Made by a program: the position numbers and the translations under genes. A DNA stretch of 5,327 nucleotides, from assembly GCA_041487355.1 (NCBI GenBank), contig JBGPND010000297.1:1-5327 (forward strand). Direction: 5' to 3'. The notes beneath the pieces are model-generated. The model was not told where the DNA came from. It made no database searches and saw only the letters and a list, made by a program, of their open reading frames with translations. Shown piece after piece: positions 1-5,190 of this stretch. The stretch comes from JAMXLO01 sp041487355. Its GTDB lineage: Bacteria; Pseudomonadota; Alphaproteobacteria; Acetobacterales; Acetobacteraceae. Position 1 is the stretch's first letter; every line of letters starts with the position of its first letter.

Positions 1-1310
1 CGCAACGACGTCTTCAGCAGCTCGACCAGGCGTGGCATGTCGGCTCCGAGATCGATCGGCTGCGGACAGAGCAGACGCCGCCGTGAGAAGGAGAGCAGGC
101 GCTGGGTCAGTTCGGCGCCACGCCGTGCCGCCTGCATGATCTGGCCGACCGACCGCTCGATGCGCTCGGGCGGCCTGCCGCGGATCAGTTCGGCGTTGCC
201 GATGATCACGGTCAGCAGGTTGTTGAAGTCGTGTGCGACGCCGCCGGTGAGCTTGCCGAGCGCCTCCAGCTTCTGGGTTTGACGAACGGCTGCCTCGGCG
301 ATCTGGCGCTTGTGGATCTCCTCGGCGGTGATGGCGGCGGCGGCCTCCGCAGCCTGGGCGCGGCGCAGTGCAACCAGGGTGACGCCGGCCAGTGCCACGG
401 TCGCCGGCACGCCGAGCAGCAGATAACCCCCCAGCAGCCGCAGCCACGCCCCGGTGATCGCAGCCGCCGGCAGAGAAGCGAAGACGTAGACCGGCGGTGC
501 GCGGAGCTGGCGATAGGCGACCAGCCGGTCGTCGCCCTGGGTGCTCGCGGTAATCCGGCCATACCCCTGCTCCGGCGATGCCTGAAGTTGTGCCAGGAAG
601 GCCGGTTGGATGCGCCACTCTTCATCGGGGCGCGGTTCCGGCCGGCGGGCCAGCAGCGTGCCGTCGGCGCGCGTTATGCCGACGCGGAGTCCGTCATCAT
701 AGGCATCGCCGGCGCCGGTACGGGTCCAGTAAGTCTCGAAATACGCAGACTCGACAAAGCTGGCCACGACACCGTTGAAGCCGCCGTCAACGGCTCGCCG
801 CGCGCGTGCGACGGCGAAGAGGCGTGTCGACCCGTCGAGGCGAGCCTTCAGCGGCGTGCTGACGTAGACGCCGGGGTATCCCGCCTTCAGCGCAACGAAG
901 GCGTCGCGGTCCGCCAGGCCTGCGGCTTGCGTCGCTGGAAATTGCCTGGCGGCGAGCAGCGGGCGCCCATCGCGGTCGAACACCGAGAGTTCCCGCACCT
1001 GGGGCAGATCGCGGATGATCGCGGCGAGACGATCGTGCAGCTCGGCTTCGTGAACCAGCACGTCGCGGTCGGACAGCCCGCGAAGCAGTTCCTCGATCTC
1101 GCCCAGCAGGAGCTGGTGCGTCTCGAAGACCCTGGCGGCATGCTCGAATGCGACGTCGGCGGTCCGGATGATGCGGTCGCGCGCCGCATCGGACTCTGCG
1201 CGATAGCCGAAGAAGGCGGCGCCGGCGAACACCGCGAGCGGGACGACCAGGGTGGCGGCAAGCAAGACCTTGAGCGCTCCGACGGGTCTCCAGCACCGAG
1301 CTCCCGACAT
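1..1310 (-). CDS. Sensor histidine kinase, 3' end outside window (partial)
   Basis: An uninterrupted minus-strand frame begins at the ATG at 1308-1310 and gives 436 codons before the left edge; no stop is reached. Residues 13-36 form a first membrane helix (LLAATLVVPLAVFAGAAFFG). Residues 37-285 form a periplasmic region that looks like a Cache/PDC sensor, with FDRDGRPLLA near 111-120. Residues 286-314 form a second membrane helix, followed by an Ala/Glu-rich linker helix. A HisKA domain starts near residue 347, with the H-box LGKLTGGVAHDFNNLL and phosphoacceptor His360 (codon 233-231). The HDFNN type of H-box is typical of hybrid kinases with a C-terminal receiver. That part and the ATPase domain lie outside the window, so the hybrid state is unknown. 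A weak AAGG Shine-Dalgarno lies about 10 bases upstream of the ATG. The protein should autophosphorylate in response to an extracytoplasmic signal; the ligand cannot be read from sequence. It is divergent from the ABC exporter gene. Kinase identity is secure, ligand and partner are not. Confidence 0.93.
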   Translation of the reverse strand, partial: MSGARCWRPVGALKVLLAATLVVPLAVFAGAAFFGYRAESDAARDRIIRTADVAFEHAARVFETHQLLLGEIEELLRGLSDRDVLVHEAELHDRLAAIIRDLPQVRELSVFDRDGRPLLAARQFPATQAAGLADRDAFVALKAGYPGVYVSTPLKARLDGSTRLFAVARARRAVDGGFNGVVASFVESAYFETYWTRTGAGDAYDDGLRVGITRADGTLLARRPEPRPDEEWRIQPAFLAQLQASPEQGYGRITASTQGDDRLVAYRQLRAPPVYVFASLPAAAITGAWLRLLGGYLLLGVPATVALAGVTLVALRRAQAAEAAAAITAEEIHKRQIAEAAVRQTQKLEALGKLTGGVAHDFNNLLTVIIGNAELIRGRPPERIERSVGQIMQAARRGAELTQRLLSFSRRRLLCPQPIDLGADMPRLVELLKTSL

Positions 1311-1381
1311 CGAGGACGCCCTTTCGTCAGCACTGACCTGGGATTGATGACAAGGTAACGCGTGGCGTTCTGCAGCACGAA

Positions 1382-1401
1382 TTCACAAGCGCGTATGTGA
1401 A
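1382..1401. promoter_or_regulatory. Candidate operator, TTCACA-N8-TGTGAA
   Basis: A perfect 6-bp dyad with an 8-base centre (AGCGCGTA) lies 108 bases before the exporter ATG and 72 bases before the kinase ATG. The size and symmetry suit a dimeric helix-turn-helix regulator. The half-sites are in the opposite order from the CRP consensus (TGTGA-N6-TCACA), so a CRP site is not claimed. The regulator is unknown and chance is possible. Confidence 0.3.
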
Positions 1402-1412
1402 CGGGCGCGACA

Positions 1413-1433
1413 CCGCGTCACACCGAAACGCGG
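1413..1433. promoter_or_regulatory. Candidate dyad, CCGCGT-N9-ACGCGG
   Basis: Six-base inverted arms flank CACACCGAA, 76 bases before the exporter ATG. The arms are GC-rich, so chance pairing in this background is quite likely. It could be an operator or a weak hairpin in a leader transcript. Confidence 0.2.
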
Positions 1434-1508
1434 CGCATTGTCGCCCTGTTGCTGCCACACAAGTACGCGATCAGTCGCCGCAGAGGGCAATCCTCACGGA
1501 ATGGATCG

Positions 1509-3281
1509 ATGCGTTTCCTGCGAGTCTACGGACGTGTAGTCGGCATGCTGGGGCGTGACCTGCGGATCGCGGCCTTGCTGACCGGCGCCAACCTGCTGGT
1601 CGCGGCGCTGCAGTTTCTTGACCCCATGCTGTTCGGGCAGGTGGTCAGCCTGTTGTCGCGCTCCGACCGGCTCGCGCCCGAAATGCTCTGGACGCAGGCG
1701 GCAGGACTGCTTGCCATCTGGGCCTCGGTTGGCCTGGGAGGCATCGCCAGCAATGTCACGGTATCCGTGCAGGCGGAGCGGCTGGCGCACCGGCATCGCA
1801 TGAAGGCGATGGGCCGCTATTTCAGCCATGTACTCACGCTGCCGCTGGCCTTTCACGGCGACACGCATTCGGGGCGGCTGATCAAGACGATGATCTCCGG
1901 CACCGAGTGTCTGTTCGGGACATGGCTGGTCTTCTTCCGCGACCAGCTCGCCACGCTGATCTCAGTGCTCGTGCTGATGCCGCTCACGCTGTTGGTGAAC
2001 TGGCGCCTCGCCCTCGTGCTGATCGTGCTGGTCTGCGTGTTTGCCACGGTCACGGCGTTCGTGATCCGCAAGACCGAAGTAGGGCAGCGGCAGGTCGAGA
2101 GCTACTACTCCTCCCTGGCGGGCGTTGCGCAGGATGCCCTGGCCAATGTGACCGTCGTGCAGTCGTTCACACGGCTCGCCGCGGAGACGCGGATCTTCGG
2201 CGACATCGCACAGCAACTGCTCCATCGGCAGTTTCCGGTGCTGAACTGGTGGGCCGTGGTCAATGTGCTGACGCGTGGGGCGAGCACGCTCGCCGTGATC
2301 ACGATCGTGGTGATCGGAACCTGGCTGCACGCGCATGGTCAGGCGGGTGTCGGCGAAATCGTCAGCTTCATGGGGCTGGCCACGCTGCTGATCGGGCGGC
2401 TGGAGAGCGCCGTCTCGTTCATCGCCAGCCTGTTCTTCAAGATGCCGGCGATCGAGGATTTCTTCGCCGTGCTAGACGCGAAGAGCTCTGTGCCGGAGCG
2501 GCCGAATGCGCGCATTTTGTGGGCGCCGCGCGGTGAGGTGGTCTTCGACGACGTGTCATTCGCCTATCCGAACGCGGGCCCCGTGCTGAGCGACGTGTCG
2601 TTCGTCGCCAGGCCGGGGACCTCGGTGGCGCTGGTGGGACATACCGGCGCAGGCAAGTCCACGGCGATGATGCTGCTGCAGCGGCTCTGGGACCCGACCG
2701 GTGGCCGCATCACCATCGACGGGCAGGACCTGCGGGAGGTCAGCCTGGAGAGCCTGCGTGCCTCGATCGGTGTCGTGTTTCAGGAGAGCATGCTGTTCAA
2801 CCGCTCGATCCGCGACAATCTGCTTATCGGCCGGCCGGACGCGTCGGACGAAGAGCTCGAGCAGGCCTGCCGCATGGCGGATGCGCATGAGTTCATCATC
2901 CGTCAGCCGCACGGCTACGACACGCAAATCGGCGAGCGTGGCGTGACCCTGTCGGGCGGGCAGCGGCAGCGGCTGGCGATTGCCCGGGCCCTGTTGAAGG
3001 ACCCGCCGATCCTGATCCTGGATGAAGCGACGAGTGCGCTGGATGCGAGGACCGAGGCGCGCGTCAGTCGGGCGCTGAAGACGCTGATGGCGGGCCGCAC
3101 CACGTTCATCATCGCGCATCGGCTGTCCACCGTGCGCGACGCGGACGAGATTCTGGTGTTCGACAACGGGCGTGTGGTCGAGCGCGGCGGTTTCGCCGAG
3201 CTGCTGGCCCGGCGTGGCTGCTTCGCCGAGCTGGTGGCCACCCAGCTCGCGTCAGCAGAGCACGCGATGGCGGCAGACTGA
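1509..3281 (+). CDS. ndvA: ABC exporter, fused permease and ATPase, NdvA/ChvA (cyclic beta-glucan exporter) type
   Basis: A 590-aa half-transporter, close to the roughly 590-615 aa of NdvA/ChvA proteins. The membrane domain covers residues 1-315, with helices near 20-45, 63-85, 137-160, 165-187, 256-275 and 281-305. The ATPase follows: A-loop Tyr353, Walker A GHTGAGKST at 377-385 with Lys383, Q-loop Gln425, signature LSGGQ at 481-485, Walker B ILILDEATSALD with Asp505 and Glu506, and H-loop His537. All catalytic positions are intact. Stretches such as FPVLNWWA, GVGEIVSF and LLIGRLES match what I remember of rhizobial NdvA, which as an inner-membrane homodimer exports cyclic beta-1,2-glucan to the periplasm. 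The ATG at 1509 is preferred over a TTG at 1449, because ACGGA lies 8 bases upstream and the protein then starts like NdvA (MRFLRVYGRV versus MSLFQVYARA). No glucan synthase gene lies in the window, so the substrate is family inference. The exporter class is near certain, the glucan subfamily likely. Confidence 0.9.
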   Translation: MRFLRVYGRVVGMLGRDLRIAALLTGANLLVAALQFLDPMLFGQVVSLLSRSDRLAPEMLWTQAAGLLAIWASVGLGGIASNVTVSVQAERLAHRHRMKAMGRYFSHVLTLPLAFHGDTHSGRLIKTMISGTECLFGTWLVFFRDQLATLISVLVLMPLTLLVNWRLALVLIVLVCVFATVTAFVIRKTEVGQRQVESYYSSLAGVAQDALANVTVVQSFTRLAAETRIFGDIAQQLLHRQFPVLNWWAVVNVLTRGASTLAVITIVVIGTWLHAHGQAGVGEIVSFMGLATLLIGRLESAVSFIASLFFKMPAIEDFFAVLDAKSSVPERPNARILWAPRGEVVFDDVSFAYPNAGPVLSDVSFVARPGTSVALVGHTGAGKSTAMMLLQRLWDPTGGRITIDGQDLREVSLESLRASIGVVFQESMLFNRSIRDNLLIGRPDASDEELEQACRMADAHEFIIRQPHGYDTQIGERGVTLSGGQRQRLAIARALLKDPPILILDEATSALDARTEARVSRALKTLMAGRTTFIIAHRLSTVRDADEILVFDNGRVVERGGFAELLARRGCFAELVATQLASAEHAMAAD

Positions 3282-3380
3282 TCAGGCATTCGCGAGTCAA
3301 GCATCTGTGAGCGGGTAAATCGCGGGCGGTATCCTATCTTTTCGACCAATCATCAGTTTTGGCGGGAGCGGACATCGGTC
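3282..3380 (+). other. Intergenic gap, exporter to DUF1328 gene
   Basis: Ninety-nine bases with no hairpin followed by a T run, so no intrinsic terminator for the exporter gene is visible. The stretch GGTATCCTATCTTTTCG around 3329-3345 is AT-richer than its surroundings and could hold a -10 element, but I cannot identify a matching -35. I did not find the alphaproteobacterial EcfG pair (GGAAC and CGTT at proper spacing). The small gene may have its own promoter or be read through from upstream. Confidence 0.3.
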
Positions 3381-3554
3381 ATGTTGAGATTGGCGCTGTT
3401 CTTTCTGGTCGTTTCCCTGGTCGCCGCGCTGTTCGGCTTTGGCGGCATCTCGACTGCCGCGGCGGACATCGCCCGGATCCTGTTCTTCATCGCGATCGTG
3501 ATCTTCGTGGTGTTGCTCGTGGCCGGGCTGATGGCCGGTAGTACGCTGTTCTAG
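3381..3554 (+). CDS. Small membrane protein, DUF1328 / UPF0391 (YtjA-like) family
   Basis: A 57-aa protein, the normal size for this family. It has two hydrophobic helices, residues 3-21 (RLALFFLVVSLVAALFGFG) and 32-53 (RILFFIAIVIFVVLLVAGLM). They are joined by the short loop GGISTAAADIA, and the FGFGG...A..IA(R/K)ILFF pattern is characteristic of DUF1328. It should be an inner-membrane protein. The molecular function of the family is unknown; members are often noted as stress- or stationary-phase-associated, which I recall rather than see here. AGCGGA lies 8 bases before the ATG and a stronger GGGAG lies 12 bases before, so ribosome binding is moderate. The gene stands alone between the exporter and an inverted repeat that starts 24 bases after its stop. 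An overlapping frame at 3359-3541 lacks this family match and is a shadow. Confidence 0.88.
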   Translation: MLRLALFFLVVSLVAALFGFGGISTAAADIARILFFIAIVIFVVLLVAGLMAGSTLF

Positions 3555-3578
3555 GGCATGACTGGAATCGCGCTGGAA

Positions 3579-3610
3579 TGATGGGTTTTGCTCTGCTCAA
3601 CCCATCCTAC
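3579..3610 (-). repeat. REP unit A (minus strand)
   Basis: Read on the minus strand: GTAG at 3610-3607, GATGGGT at 3606-3600 and ACCCATC at 3586-3580. The loop-side sequence differs from unit B by two bases (AAA where B has GAT). It is the inverted partner of unit B. Confidence 0.8.
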
Positions 3611-3620
3611 GCAGCGGCCT

Positions 3621-3652
3621 GTAGGATGGGTTGAGCAGAGCGATACCCATCA
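3621..3652 (+). repeat. REP unit B (plus strand)
   Basis: GTAG at 3621-3624 precedes GATGGGT at 3625-3631, which pairs with ACCCATC at 3645-3651. Between them, 3-base mismatched segments are followed by a 2-bp GC inner stem closing an AGA loop. A stem with an internal mismatch and a 5' GTAG is the canonical RAYT-type REP layout. Confidence 0.8.
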
Positions 3653-3710
3653 CGACGGGCGAGGCTCGCTCGCGTTTCGGGTCACCCTGAACCCGCTATA
3701 GCTCGCGGCT

Positions 3711-3729
3711 GATTGTGCGGTGCACAGTC
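3711..3729. promoter_or_regulatory. Candidate operator dyad GATTGTGC-GGT-GCACAGTC
   Basis: Eight-base arms with one mismatch flank a 3-base centre, 136 bases upstream of the CBS gene start. It may be a binding site for a dimeric regulator or a chance palindrome; no regulator family is recognised. Confidence 0.25.
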
Positions 3730-3838
3730 AGTATTTGCGCCGGCCGGTGCCAAGCGCGCATCATCCGCCGCGATGAAGCGCCGCGCGGGTGAGTGATCCG
3801 GCCCGGCAAGCTGACGTGACCCCCCGGATCGTGGCCCG

Positions 3839-3857
3839 CTTGGCTTGAGCCAAGGAG
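3839..3857 (+). promoter_or_regulatory. Shine-Dalgarno of CBS gene embedded in a dyad
   Basis: AAGGAG at 3852-3857 is a strong ribosome binding site, 7 bases before the ATG at 3865. It overlaps the right arm of CTTGGCT-TG-AGCCAAG (3839-3854). In RNA this could fold as a 6-bp stem with a TTGA loop, hiding the first three bases of the site. Control of translation by this fold is inference. Confidence 0.5.
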
Positions 3858-3864
3858 CAAGGCC

Positions 3865-4302
3865 ATGACGACGGTTGCCGCAATCCTGAAACACAAGGGC
3901 TACCAGGTCACCACCATCGAGCCGACCGCGACGATTGCGCGGGTGGTGGACGTGCTGGCCGAGCATCGCATCGGCGCGGTGCTGGTGATCGACCGCGCCG
4001 ATCAGCTTCTGGGTATCGTCAGCGAACGCGACATCGTGCGCTGCCTCGCGGCGAATGGCGCGCGCACCCTGGAGATGACCGCGGGACAGTTGATGACCCG
4101 CGCCCTGCAGGTGGCGCATCCCGGGACGACAGTGGCCGAGGCGATGGCGATGATGACGATCGGCCGCTTCCGTCACCTGCCTGTGATGGATCACGACGTG
4201 CTGGTGGGCCTGATCAGCATCGGCGACGTCGTGAAGGCGCGCATCATGGAGCAGGAGAGCGAGGTGGACAGCCTGAAGGCCTACGTCGCCGGGACGGGCT
4301 GA
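3865..4302 (+). CDS. Tandem CBS-domain protein (Bateman module)
   Basis: A 145-aa soluble protein made almost entirely of two CBS domains, at about residues 5-62 and 75-130. The first ends with GIVSERDIVR (50-59), the second contains GRFRHLPVMD (100-109) and ends with GLISIGDVVK (115-124). The S-x-x-D pairs Ser53/Asp56 and Ser118/Asp121 sit where such domains usually contact the ribose of adenine nucleotides, so binding of AMP, ATP or a related ligand is likely. There is no fused catalytic domain, so this is a free-standing nucleotide sensor; a target protein cannot be named. The start is well supported by AAGGAG 7 bases upstream. The gene seems monocistronic: a hairpin plus TTT spans the stop codon and further hairpins follow. 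Proteins of this type are sometimes annotated as IMP-dehydrogenase-related, but nothing here is a dehydrogenase. Confidence 0.93.
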   Translation: MTTVAAILKHKGYQVTTIEPTATIARVVDVLAEHRIGAVLVIDRADQLLGIVSERDIVRCLAANGARTLEMTAGQLMTRALQVAHPGTTVAEAMAMMTIGRFRHLPVMDHDVLVGLISIGDVVKARIMEQESEVDSLKAYVAGTG

Positions 4303-4319
4303 CCGCGGCTCCCGGCTTT
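4288..4319 (+). terminator. Candidate intrinsic terminator across CBS stop codon
   Basis: GCCGGGA (4288-4294) pairs perfectly with TCCCGGC (4310-4316), followed at once by TTTC. The 15-base loop holds the stop codon TGA (4300-4302). The stem is very GC-rich but the T run is short, so termination may be partial. Confidence 0.4.
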
Positions 4320-4330
4320 CCTGGCGATAT

Positions 4331-4346
4331 GCGCTGGTGACAGCGC
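4331..4346 (+). other. GNRA-tetraloop hairpin GCGCTG-GTGA-CAGCGC
   Basis: A perfect 6-bp GC-rich stem closed by GTGA, a GNRA-type tetraloop, starts 28 bases after the CBS stop. No T run follows. It may act with the preceding hairpin in transcript ending or 3'-end protection, or be chance. Confidence 0.35.
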
Positions 4347-4367
4347 GGATGCATGGTGAACGCGGGA

Positions 4368-4382
4368 CCACCGGTTCGGTGG
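4368..4382 (+). other. Hairpin CCACCG-GTT-CGGTGG
   Basis: A perfect 6-bp stem with a 3-base loop, the third stem-loop in about 100 bases behind the CBS gene. Its presence and the poorer third-position GC around it suggest the stretch before 4428 is non-coding, which argues against starting the next gene at 4353. Confidence 0.3.
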
Positions 4383-4427
4383 CGTTGCCGATGCCGTGAC
4401 CGAGTGGGGCGGCTTTACCCTGTCTTC

Positions 4428-4889
4428 ATGCGCGGCGGCGATGCTGCTGGCGCGATCGTGAGGAAGGCCGTGGGAGTGGCTGTCGTCGACCGGCGCGAAA
4501 TCGAACTGGACACGACCGCGGTGCGGCGAGCGCTGGAATGGTCGCCGCGGGCGGCGCAGGCTTTCGGACTGCCACCCCTGGTGCCGACCGGTGTGCGGTG
4601 CAAGCCGGCAGACGGCTGCATCGAGGTCGTCTATGGCACGCTGACCGCGACGCGGGTGTTCGCGCTGCGGGCGGAGGCGCTCGGCGCTCTGCTGATCTCC
4701 TATTGCAACCGGGCGGGCATGCCGATGCCACGTCACGCGGACAAGGGCATAAGGGTCGAGCGGAAGCATGTCGTGCTGGTGTTAACGCTCCGGCTCAATG
4801 ACCCGCCGCAACCCGAAGCGCCGGAGGGGCCGATCTCCCGTGCGCCCGAGGCGGTGCTGGCCTGGTCCTGGATCGAGTCCCCGAGTTGA
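4428..4889 (+). CDS. Conserved-looking hypothetical protein, function unknown
   Basis: A 153-aa reading with strong coding character (G/C-rich third positions), most clearly from about 4476 on. I cannot name its family with certainty. The segment EALGALLISYCNRAGMPMPRHADKGIRVE followed by a hydrophobic strand (HVVLVLTLRLND) reminds me of small hypothetical proteins of Acetobacteraceae and relatives, but that is memory only. It has no signal peptide and no membrane helix, and carries two cysteines (one in RCKP, one in SYCN), so it is probably cytoplasmic. The Pro/Glu-rich C-terminal 30 residues look unstructured. The start is uncertain. ATG 4353 opens an implausible Arg/Cys-rich leader, ATG 4428 has a weak ribosome site, and GTG 4476 has AGGAAGG 8 bases upstream and would give 137 aa. 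It lies 125 bases after the CBS gene with hairpins between, so co-transcription is doubtful. Confidence 0.6.
   Translation: MRGGDAAGAIVRKAVGVAVVDRREIELDTTAVRRALEWSPRAAQAFGLPPLVPTGVRCKPADGCIEVVYGTLTATRVFALRAEALGALLISYCNRAGMPMPRHADKGIRVERKHVVLVLTLRLNDPPQPEAPEGPISRAPEAVLAWSWIESPS
4461..4478 (+). promoter_or_regulatory. Candidate Shine-Dalgarno and GTG start inside hypothetical gene
   Basis: AGGAAGG at 4461-4467 stands 8 bases before GTG 4476-4478, in frame. This is the best ribosome-site/start pair for the hypothetical protein and could be its true or a second start. Confidence 0.4.
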
Positions 4890-4910
4890 TGGCATGACCA
4901 TTCCAGCCTT

Positions 4911-4944
4911 CCCTCGATCCCCGTCTGGGCGGTCATCGAGGGGG
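4911..4944 (+). promoter_or_regulatory. Hairpin overlapping Shine-Dalgarno of truncated hydrolase gene
   Basis: CCCTCGAT (4911-4918) pairs perfectly with ATCGAGGG (4935-4942), leaving a 16-base loop that has its own CCC-GTCT-GGG mini-stem. The right arm overlaps GAGGGGG (4938-4944), the ribosome site for ATG 4949. The fold would hide the site. It could also serve as a terminator-like stem after the hypothetical gene, but no T run follows. Confidence 0.4.
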
Positions 4945-4948
4945 CGTC

Positions 4949-5110
4949 ATGACCAACGAAACCGACCTGCGCATCGCCGAGCGTGTCGCTTTCGCCGAGG
5001 CTCACGCGTTTGGTAACACCGGCGCCTATCAGCGGATTTCGGGACGGGCGCATTTCGCAGTCGATCCGCGCGCCGCGACGCTCTGCCCGTCCATGGATAC
5101 CCGCGCGTAG
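4949..5110 (+). pseudogene. 5' fragment of alpha/beta-hydrolase-domain protein gene
   Basis: The frame opens at ATG 4949 with GAGGGGG just upstream and gives 53 residues before TAG. Residues 7-40, with AFGNTGAYQRISGRAHFAVDP, match the start of the large secreted or cytoplasmic 'alpha/beta hydrolase domain-containing' proteins, which typically begin (as I recall) F-A-D-G-x-x-F-G-x-x-G-A-Y-E-R-L-x-G-x-A-H-F-A-V-D-P. Those proteins run for several hundred residues. Here similarity stops at about codon 40 (5068), and the last 13 residues are the antisense reading of a recombinase gene. The remaining gene, including the catalytic serine region, is missing. No function is expected. Intact upstream signals suggest a recent break. 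Confidence 0.7.
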
Positions 5111-5121
5111 CCGTATTTCAT
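5071..5121 (-). pseudogene. 5' fragment of serine recombinase (resolvase/invertase) gene
   Basis: Reading from ATG 5121-5119, the peptide MKYGYARVSMDGQSVAA is the unmistakable N-terminus of a resolvase/invertase-family serine recombinase. Ser9 matches the nucleophile and Arg7 the catalytic arginine of the Y-A-R-V-S motif. A Met replaces the usual Thr after that serine. Similarity ends after 17 codons at about 5071. The frame runs on through hydrolase DNA to a stop at 5029-5031, giving 30 residues. Normal members are roughly 180-200 aa or longer, so this is a dead remnant lacking most of the catalytic domain, the long helix and the DNA-binding domain. Confidence 0.75.
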
Positions 5122-5190
5122 GTCCCGATTATGTCGGCAGCTTATGCAAAGGAAGCCCTTTGTTATCAGCGCCCTAATTTGCTTGCGTAA
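5122..5190. other. AT-richer leader of recombinase remnant, possible recombination-site remains
   Basis: About 70 bases lie between the recombinase start and the IS630 end, clearly AT-richer than the host genes. It holds AAAGG-AAGC-CCTTT (5148-5161) and CCGA-TTATG-TCGG (5124-5136). Resolvase genes often have their res site and own promoter directly upstream, so these dyads could be sub-site remnants. I cannot align them to a known res site. Confidence 0.3.

Larger units (their letters stand above)
1311..1508. promoter_or_regulatory. Divergent intergenic region between kinase and ABC exporter
   Basis: About 198 bases separate the two divergent start codons, so the promoters of both genes should lie here. 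I see no convincing -35/-10 pair. There are two dyads: TTCACA-N8-TGTGAA at 1382-1401 and CCGCGT-N9-ACGCGG at 1413-1433. A shorter one, GTCAG-CA-CTGAC, sits at 1326-1337 close to the kinase start. Shared regulation of the two genes is inference from layout only. Confidence 0.5.
3579..3652. repeat. Palindromic REP doublet (BIME-like), two inverted REP units
   Basis: Two 32-base arms (3579-3610 and 3621-3652) are inverted copies with only two mismatched positions (3587/3644 and 3589/3642), separated by the 10-base spacer GCAGCGGCCT. The inner 20 bases of each arm are perfect complements. Each arm is itself a REP-like unit: a GTAG foot, then a GATGGGT...ACCCATC stem with an imperfect middle. One unit reads on each strand, pointing away from the centre. 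GTAG at the foot of an imperfect hairpin is the signature of REPs mobilised by RAYT (TnpA-REP, Y1/HUH) transposases. In RNA the whole element would form a very stable hairpin behind the DUF1328 gene, but no T run follows, so protection of the mRNA 3' end is as plausible as termination. Confidence 0.85.
3653..3864. other. Non-coding stretch between REP doublet and CBS gene
   Basis: Together with the repeat this makes 310 bases without a gene between 3555 and 3864. I see no convincing small ORF with a ribosome binding site. It contains an imperfect dyad, GATTGTGC-GGT-GCACAGTC (3711-3729), and the CTTGGCT/AGCCAAG dyad next to the CBS start. The CBS promoter must lie here if the gene is transcribed alone; no clear -35/-10 pair stands out. 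Confidence 0.5.

Noticed and set aside
231..1358. Long plus-strand open frame of 375 codons
   Set aside because: It is antisense to the histidine kinase, whose frame shows a full sensor module and H-box; the plus-strand peptide has no recognisable domain and is a GC-driven shadow.
887..1378. Minus-strand frame of 163 codons starting upstream of the kinase
   Set aside because: It overlaps the kinase in another frame and is rich in Ser, Arg and Pro with no domain pattern.
1382..1401. CRP/FNR binding site
   Set aside because: The half-sites TTCACA and TGTGAA are in reversed order relative to the CRP consensus and do not match TTGAT-N4-ATCAA.
1449..1508. TTG start adding 20 residues to the ABC exporter
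   Set aside because: The extra peptide is basic and unlike NdvA N-termini; ATG 1509 has a better ribosome site and family-like start.
2556..3119. Minus-strand frame of 187 codons
   Set aside because: It is antisense to the conserved ATPase domain of the exporter and shows no domain.
3579..3652. Rho-independent terminator or CRISPR repeat pair
   Set aside because: No T run follows, and two inverted units with a 10-base spacer do not make a direct-repeat array; the GTAG-plus-hairpin layout fits a REP doublet better.
3682..4371. Minus-strand frame of 229 codons
   Set aside because: It is antisense to the CBS gene; the His/Arg-rich peptide has no family features.
4281..4769. Minus-strand frame of 162 codons
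   Set aside because: It is antisense to the hypothetical gene and lacks the good third-position pattern seen on the plus strand.
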